A program made the translations under genes and the position numbers. A stretch of 15,946 nt of DNA from Candidatus Methanophagales archaeon. Lineage in GTDB: Archaea > Halobacteriota > Syntropharchaeia > Alkanophagales > Methanospirareceae. How positions within the stretch are numbered: position 1 is the first letter of the stretch; each line of letters opens with the position of its first letter. Below are positions 11,727-15,946 of the stretch, piece after piece. The stretch lies in NCBI GenBank assembly GCA_030617585.1, contig JAUWVD010000007.1, forward strand, positions 1 to 15,946. The letters are read 5' to 3'. The notes under the pieces are model-generated. The model did not search any database and was not told where the DNA came from. It saw only the letters and a list, made by a program, of their open reading frames with translations.

Positions 11727-14700
11727 ATGCAGGTCTTACATGCGGCGTGGGATGGGGACAGGTTTTATCTCTGGGCGGAATCATCCACTATGCCAATGAC
11801 CGCAGCGAGAATACGAGGTCGAGAGCCGAAGAAGCCTAAACCGAGAGCGCATCCTTTTTCTCTTGCGGGCAATGAGCTAAAAGCAGTATTTGTGGTATTT
11901 TCTGATGAAAAACTTCCGGATCAAACTGCATTAGAGACAAAAACATTTCTCTTACCGTCCACACAAAAAGGGCCACTGCCATCACCGTGGCTGATTCGCG
12001 AAGAGGATTACAGCGTGAATAAAGCAACTGGGCTAGCGAGCTGGGATATAGAGACCTTGATTTTTGAGCCATATTTAGCATTTGTGTTCTTACTTGGACT
12101 GCCCGAGCAGCCCACTCATGGCTTTGCTTTTGGCAGTTCACTTCGGTTTTGGCTAGAAGTAGCAAAGTTCTCGCTTGAACTTATTACGCGACAGCAGTTT
12201 GCACCGGCTATCCGCGAGGCAGAAGGGTCCTTCCGAGCTGCCTGGGCAGTGGTGATTACGGGCGAGGACGAAGAGCGACTGCATATGCTATCAGAGGCGA
12301 TGCCAGCAATCTGTCGCGCGTTATCAAACAAAGATGAAATAGCACCGATAGAGCAGGTCTCGAGTTTTGTTAATCAGACGGTGGACTCATTTATACGTAG
12401 CAGTTTAGATTCTACCGCGCTGCTTCCGTCACATCGTGGTCGCCGCCCTAAAGTGGTACCTTTAGCAGAACAATGGCTCAAGGCGCTCTCAACGGATAAT
12501 TATACTCTTGTGGCATCACCGGAAGAATTAAACTCATTTTATACTGAGATACACTCATGGCTTACTCAACTTCGACCTGCCGCGTCGGATGCACAGTTTC
12601 GCACTTGCTTCCGGCTTGAGCCACCTCCGGACTCGGCCGACGGAGAAGATGGTGAAGAATGGGCCATTCATTTTTTCCTTCAGGCTAGGGCTGATCGTAG
12701 TTTACTGGTTCCCGCGGAGGCGGTATGGCGAACGAGATCAAACACGCTCACATTTCTCAAACGCAGGTTTGAGAACCCGCAAGAGCAATTGCTCACGGAC
12801 CTCGGCAAAGCATCCCAGCTCTTTCACGCTATTGAGTCGAGTTTACAAACTGCACGCCCAGTGGGACTGGAACTGGATGCAGAGCAGGCATATTCATTCC
12901 TGCGGCAGTCTGCACCACTTCTAAAACAGAGCGGTTTCGGCGTACTCCTACCTTCATGGTGGGAAAAACCGAGTGCTCGTATAGGCATAAAACTCAAGCT
13001 GACGCCTGCACAGGAGGTTACAAATGGCAAAGTGGCATCGCATGCGCTTCTGGGTGCTAAAGGCATCATCGCTTATGACTGGGCAGTGGCAGTGGGAGAC
13101 GAAACGCTTTCAGAATCGGAATTTGAGCAATTAGCTAGTTTGAAGGTGCCGCTGGTGCAGATACGGGGCGAATGGGTGGAATTGCGGCCCGATGATGTCG
13201 AAACAGCCATCAAGTTCTTCAAGAAGAAGCATAACCAGGGCGAGATGACTCTGGGCGAGGCGATGCAGCTTGGATTCGGTGCGGGCAATGAGGCGGTGGA
13301 AACCGAGATAGGACTACCCATAGTGGAAGTGGAAGCAGAGGGCTGGCTCGAAGATATGTTGAACAGTCTTTCTGAAGGTGTTAAGATAACGCCAATTAAA
13401 ACGCCACGAACATTCCACGGTAAACTTCGCCCATATCAGAAAAAAGGCGTTTCATGGCTTGCATACCTCAATAAATTCGGGCTTGGTGCTTGTTTGGCAG
13501 ATGATATGGGACTGGGCAAGACAATCGAGTTAATTGCTCTCCTTTTGCATGAACGAGCAGGTAAACGAGTAAAGAAGTTAGCGCCGACACTATTAATCTG
13601 TCCCATGTCGGTGGTCGGCAACTGGCAGATGGAGGTTGAACGTTTTGCACCTTCACTGAAAGTCATGGTCCATCACGGCACCGATAGGCATACGGGCAAA
13701 ATCTTTGCTCGGGAAGCGAAAAAACATGACCTGGTCATCAGCACTTACGCATTGGCGCATCGGGATGAAGAGACGTTATCAAACGTCCGCTGGCGGCATG
13801 TCGTGCTGGACGAAGCGCAGAACATAAAAAATCCCGCTGCTAAACAGACGCAGGCGATAAAGAAGTTTGTGGCAGAGCACCGAATCGCACTTACCGGCAC
13901 GCCCGTAGAAAACCGACTGTCCGAGCTGTGGTCCATCATGGACTTCCTCAATCCCGGCTACCTAAAATCAGCCAAGCATTTCCGTACTAATTTCGCATTA
14001 CCCATCAAGCGATATCGTAGGAATGAGCGTGCCAAGCTGCTGCGAGATATAATCCAGCCTTTTGTGCTTCGGCGTCTGAAGTCCGACCCCACGATTATAA
14101 AGGACTTACCGGAGAAGATGGAGATGAAGGTATATTACAACCTTACGAAAGAGCAGGCTTCGCTATATGAAGCGGTGGTTGCCGAGATGATGGAAAGAAT
14201 AGAGAATTCCGAAGGGATCGAACGTAAAGGTCTGGTGCTCGCTACTCTAATGAAACTGAAACAAATAACTAATCATCCTGCATTGTTCCTTCAGGATGGT
14301 AGTCCTTTGCCAGGCCGTTCCGGAAAGCTTGCCCGGCTGGAAGCGATGCTTGAGGAAGTGCTTGCAGAGGGTGATAAAGCACTGATTTTTACTCAGTTCG
14401 CGGGAATGGGCGTTATGCTGCGGCACTATTTACAGGAGAAACTGGGCTGCGAGACGCTATTCTTGCATGGAGGCACAACAAAGAAGCAGCGAGATGCTAT
14501 GATTCTGCGGTTCCAAACCGACCCACATGGGCCACCGCTATTTATTCTTTCTCTTAAGGCTGGTGGGATTGGACTCAATCTGACCGCTGCAAATCACGTT
14601 TTCCATTTTGACCGGTGGTGGAATCCGGCAGTTGAGAATCAGGCAACGGATCGCGTCTTCCGTATCGGGCAGAGGAAAAACGTGCAGGTACATAAGTTCA

Positions 14701-14867
14701 TTTGCATTGGCACACTTGAAGAGCGCATAGATCTGATGATAGAGCGTAAGAAGGAGCTTGCAGAGTCTATTATCGGTGCGGGTGAGGCATGGGTAACGGA
14801 ATTATCAACAGATCAGCTTAAGGAGGTGTTTTCATTGAGTCAAGATGCGGTGGAGCCAAAGGACTAG
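11727..14867 (+). CDS. SNF2/SWI2-family ATPase (DEAD-like helicase with DUF3670-type region)
   Basis: A 1046-residue superfamily 2 ATPase of the bacterial/archaeal SNF2 group; such motors translocate on double-stranded DNA and remodel or strip bound proteins. The first 380 residues are poorly conserved. About residues 400-520 match the 'SNF2 helicase' DUF3670 region: FGVLLPSWWEKPSARIGIKL, GIIAYDWAVAVGDETLSESE, VQIRGEWVELRPDD. The ATPase follows: LRPYQKKGVSWLAYLNKFGL; Walker A ADDMGLGKT near 590-598; VLDEAQN near 692-698; TGTPVENRLSELW near 723; and the C-terminal lobe with ALIFTQFAG, FLHGGTTKKQRD, LSLKAGGIGLNLTAANHVFH and the arginine finger in QATDRVFRIGQ near 971-981. All motifs are intact. 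No nuclease or methyltransferase domain is fused. The phosphoesterase gene follows after 53 bp. The substrate is not predictable. Confidence 0.94.
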   Translation: MQVLHAAWDGDRFYLWAESSTMPMTAARIRGREPKKPKPRAHPFSLAGNELKAVFVVFSDEKLPDQTALETKTFLLPSTQKGPLPSPWLIREEDYSVNKATGLASWDIETLIFEPYLAFVFLLGLPEQPTHGFAFGSSLRFWLEVAKFSLELITRQQFAPAIREAEGSFRAAWAVVITGEDEERLHMLSEAMPAICRALSNKDEIAPIEQVSSFVNQTVDSFIRSSLDSTALLPSHRGRRPKVVPLAEQWLKALSTDNYTLVASPEELNSFYTEIHSWLTQLRPAASDAQFRTCFRLEPPPDSADGEDGEEWAIHFFLQARADRSLLVPAEAVWRTRSNTLTFLKRRFENPQEQLLTDLGKASQLFHAIESSLQTARPVGLELDAEQAYSFLRQSAPLLKQSGFGVLLPSWWEKPSARIGIKLKLTPAQEVTNGKVASHALLGAKGIIAYDWAVAVGDETLSESEFEQLASLKVPLVQIRGEWVELRPDDVETAIKFFKKKHNQGEMTLGEAMQLGFGAGNEAVETEIGLPIVEVEAEGWLEDMLNSLSEGVKITPIKTPRTFHGKLRPYQKKGVSWLAYLNKFGLGACLADDMGLGKTIELIALLLHERAGKRVKKLAPTLLICPMSVVGNWQMEVERFAPSLKVMVHHGTDRHTGKIFAREAKKHDLVISTYALAHRDEETLSNVRWRHVVLDEAQNIKNPAAKQTQAIKKFVAEHRIALTGTPVENRLSELWSIMDFLNPGYLKSAKHFRTNFALPIKRYRRNERAKLLRDIIQPFVLRRLKSDPTIIKDLPEKMEMKVYYNLTKEQASLYEAVVAEMMERIENSEGIERKGLVLATLMKLKQITNHPALFLQDGSPLPGRSGKLARLEAMLEEVLAEGDKALIFTQFAGMGVMLRHYLQEKLGCETLFLHGGTTKKQRDAMILRFQTDPHGPPLFILSLKAGGIGLNLTAANHVFHFDRWWNPAVENQATDRVFRIGQRKNVQVHKFICIGTLEERIDLMIERKKELAESIIGAGEAWVTELSTDQLKEVFSLSQDAVEPKD

Positions 14868-14920
14868 CGTAAATAACTTTAAAGAATATACTAAATGAAA
14901 TAAGATTGATTAATACAGAA

Positions 14921-15409
14921 ATGAAGATAGTTGTGCTCTCAGATACACATGCAAAAGATCTGACGGATTTGCACGAACGTATTTTGGAAGATTTGAATAG
15001 TGTTGATCTGATAATTCATGCGGGTGACTATACAAGCATAAGTTTTCTTGACCAAATGATGGAACTGGGCGATTTTAAGGGTGTTCATGGCAATATGGAC
15101 CCAGAAGAAATAAAGGTAAAACTCCCGGGAGAAGCTATTTTTGAGTTTGAAGGGTTTAGAATTGGTGTCACACATCCTTCAGAGGGTGGGAGCCCACAGG
15201 GGTTAGTAGAACGGGTAAAATCTAAATTGGGCGACGATTTAGACTTGATCATCTACGGGCATTCGCATAAACCGGAACTTAAAAGAAAAGGCGATACTAT
15301 TTTCTTCAATCCCGGCAGTGCAACTGGTGCCTTCCCGGCAAAGTATAAAACCTATGGTATTATAACTATAGCGGACAAGATAGAAGTAGGGATTGTGAGT
15401 TTATCCTAA
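14921..15409 (+). CDS. Metal-dependent phosphoesterase, MJ0936/YfcE-like
   Basis: A 162-residue calcineurin-like phosphoesterase of the small archaeal MJ0936/YfcE group, which hydrolyses phosphodiesters with two metal ions, often Mn or Ni; the natural substrate is unknown. Metal-ligand motifs are in order: Asp8 and His10 (LSDTH), Asp36 (HAGDY), Asn58 (HGNMD), His85 (GVTHP), and His114 and His116 (YGHSHKP). The length is typical and there is no added domain. The ATG at 14921 begins exactly at the conserved MKIVVLSDTH. A TTG five codons upstream is an unlikely start. There is no clear Shine-Dalgarno; an AT-rich stretch near 14884-14890 may be a promoter, or the gene may be read through from the SNF2 gene 53 bp upstream. 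Confidence 0.93.
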   Translation: MKIVVLSDTHAKDLTDLHERILEDLNSVDLIIHAGDYTSISFLDQMMELGDFKGVHGNMDPEEIKVKLPGEAIFEFEGFRIGVTHPSEGGSPQGLVERVKSKLGDDLDLIIYGHSHKPELKRKGDTIFFNPGSATGAFPAKYKTYGIITIADKIEVGIVSLS

Positions 15410-15457
15410 TCATCACCGCTATGTTTACGCCACAATGATAGATATAAACGCCCTTGC

Positions 15458-15477
15458 GAATGGTTTCCACCCCATTC
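15458..15477 (+). terminator. Weak hairpin followed by T-rich DNA after the phosphoesterase gene
   Basis: GAATGG (15458-15463) and CCATTC (15472-15477) form a 6-bp stem with an 8-base loop, followed by TTTATT. It lies about 50 bp after the phosphoesterase stop and upstream of the atpK promoter. Six base pairs could occur by chance. Confidence 0.3.
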
Positions 15478-15531
15478 TTTATTCCAACCGTAAGATATAA
15501 GAGATATTCATTTATTTTTCGGGCTGAAACC

Positions 15532-15545
15532 AGAAACTTTTATAT
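15532..15545 (+). promoter_or_regulatory. BRE/TATA promoter of the atpK gene
   Basis: AGAAAC runs directly into TTTTATAT, a close match to the methanogen-type BRE plus TATA pattern. The expected start is near 15568, leaving a leader of nearly 50 nt before the ATG at 15616. It is the best-looking promoter in the window, which fits a highly expressed ATP synthase operon continuing to the right. Confidence 0.6.
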
Positions 15546-15615
15546 GTTAGAAATCGTATCACCTTTCAATAGATAGAAATAAATAAGTAAAAAGAAAAAG
15601 GTGAAAAGGAAAGAT

Positions 15616-15930
15616 ATGAACTCGAAATACGGATTTGCATTTACGCTTTGCTTGCTCTTGCTATTCACAGGAGTGGGTGTTGCATCTGCACAAGGAGAAG
15701 TAGTGTCAGGAGTTACAGATAGCGGATGGATAGCAATAGCGGCGGGTATTGCAATGGCGGGATCGGCACTTGGTGCGGGATTAGCAATATCATCTACGGG
15801 CGTAGCAGCGGCTGGAGCTACGGCGGAGAAACCTGAATCGTTTGGTCGTGTTCTGATTTTCGTTGCTCTTGCAGAAGCGATTGCTATATACGGGCTTCTG
15901 ATTGCGTTTATGCTCTGGACAAAGATATAG
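15616..15930 (+). CDS. atpK: A-type ATP synthase subunit K (c-ring proteolipid) with leader peptide
   Basis: The ring-forming membrane subunit that carries ions through the A1Ao ATP synthase. From the ATG at 15616 it has 104 residues. About 1-25 form a hydrophobic leader (LCLLLLFTGVGVASA) with a likely cleavage site before Gln26, leaving a mature protein of 79 residues, the normal 8-kDa size. Two membrane helices follow: about 38-68, rich in Gly/Ala, and about 79-102. They are joined by the polar loop TAEKPESFGR. The ion-binding carboxylate is Glu87 in ALAEAIAIYG. Many archaeal homologues read LPET there; here Pro is Ala and the residue after Glu is Ala. A GTG at 15601 is an alternative start, but AGG six bases before the ATG favours the latter. 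The other subunits are not in the window; they probably lie downstream. Confidence 0.9.
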   Translation: MNSKYGFAFTLCLLLLFTGVGVASAQGEVVSGVTDSGWIAIAAGIAMAGSALGAGLAISSTGVAAAGATAEKPESFGRVLIFVALAEAIAIYGLLIAFMLWTKI

Positions 15931-15946
15931 TAATTAATAGCGTATA

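Noticed and set aside
12589..12924. Alternative-frame ORFs inside the SNF2 gene (also minus-strand ones at 11836-13951)
   Set aside because: The SNF2 frame is continuous and carries all motifs; the other frames have no recognisable protein content.
15400..15416. C/D-box-like GTGATGA on the minus strand after the phosphoesterase gene
   Set aside because: No D or D' box (CTGA) at suitable spacing and no second C box; it overlaps the end of a coding gene.

Overview
The window looks like a chromosomal segment of a euryarchaeote, probably a methanogen or an anaerobic methane/alkane-oxidising relative. The domain is clear from the gene set: ribosomal protein L32e, archaeal-type UMP kinase, archaeal riboflavin synthase RibC, the SPOUT tRNA methyltransferase aTrm56, tRNA m2G10 methyltransferase TrmG10 and the A-type ATP synthase proteolipid. 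TATA/BRE-like promoters, several placed for leaderless transcription, agree. The NIL-domain ferredoxin of the methanogen homocysteine pathway points towards methanogens or their kin. The exact lineage cannot be settled by reading alone.

Layout. Positions 1-1102 (minus) hold the N-terminal part of a secreted or surface protein that runs off the left edge. It has a signal segment, an Ig-like domain, a Thr/Pro linker and two nearly identical 113-residue domains. UMP kinase (1231-1890, plus) converges on rpl32e. A long minus-strand stretch follows, in transcription order: a COG1665-type nucleotidyltransferase (7295-6363), a MoaD/ThiS-like ubiquitin-fold protein ending in Gly-Gly (6243-6028), an SF1 IGHMBP2/UPF1-like helicase (5971-4001), 3-phosphoglycerate dehydrogenase serA (3912-2284) and rpl32e (2281-1910). 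A perfect 28-bp palindrome separates the nucleotidyltransferase from the divergent NIL-ferredoxin and ribC pair (7426-8295, plus). That pair converges on pdxS (9292-8393, minus) across a 10-bp hairpin.

The right half holds trmG10 (9526-10557, plus), a small unrecognised protein (10702-10998, plus), trm56 (11553-11005, minus), a large SNF2-family ATPase (11727-14867, plus), an MJ0936/YfcE-type phosphoesterase (14921-15409, plus), and an ATP synthase K subunit with a leader peptide (15616-15930, plus) that probably opens an atp operon beyond the window.

Most of this is ordinary housekeeping: nucleotide, serine, flavin and PLP synthesis, tRNA modification, translation and energy. No insertion sequence, CRISPR array, tRNA or rRNA was found. 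The less ordinary parts are the recently duplicated domains of the surface protein, the 28-bp palindrome between divergent genes, a two-part hairpin ahead of the ubiquitin-like gene, the nucleotidyltransferase / Ub-like / helicase gene string, L32e sitting behind serA, and the leader peptide and altered ion-site neighbourhood of the ATP synthase proteolipid. I saw no convincing complete new system. No gap between genes exceeds about 235 bases.
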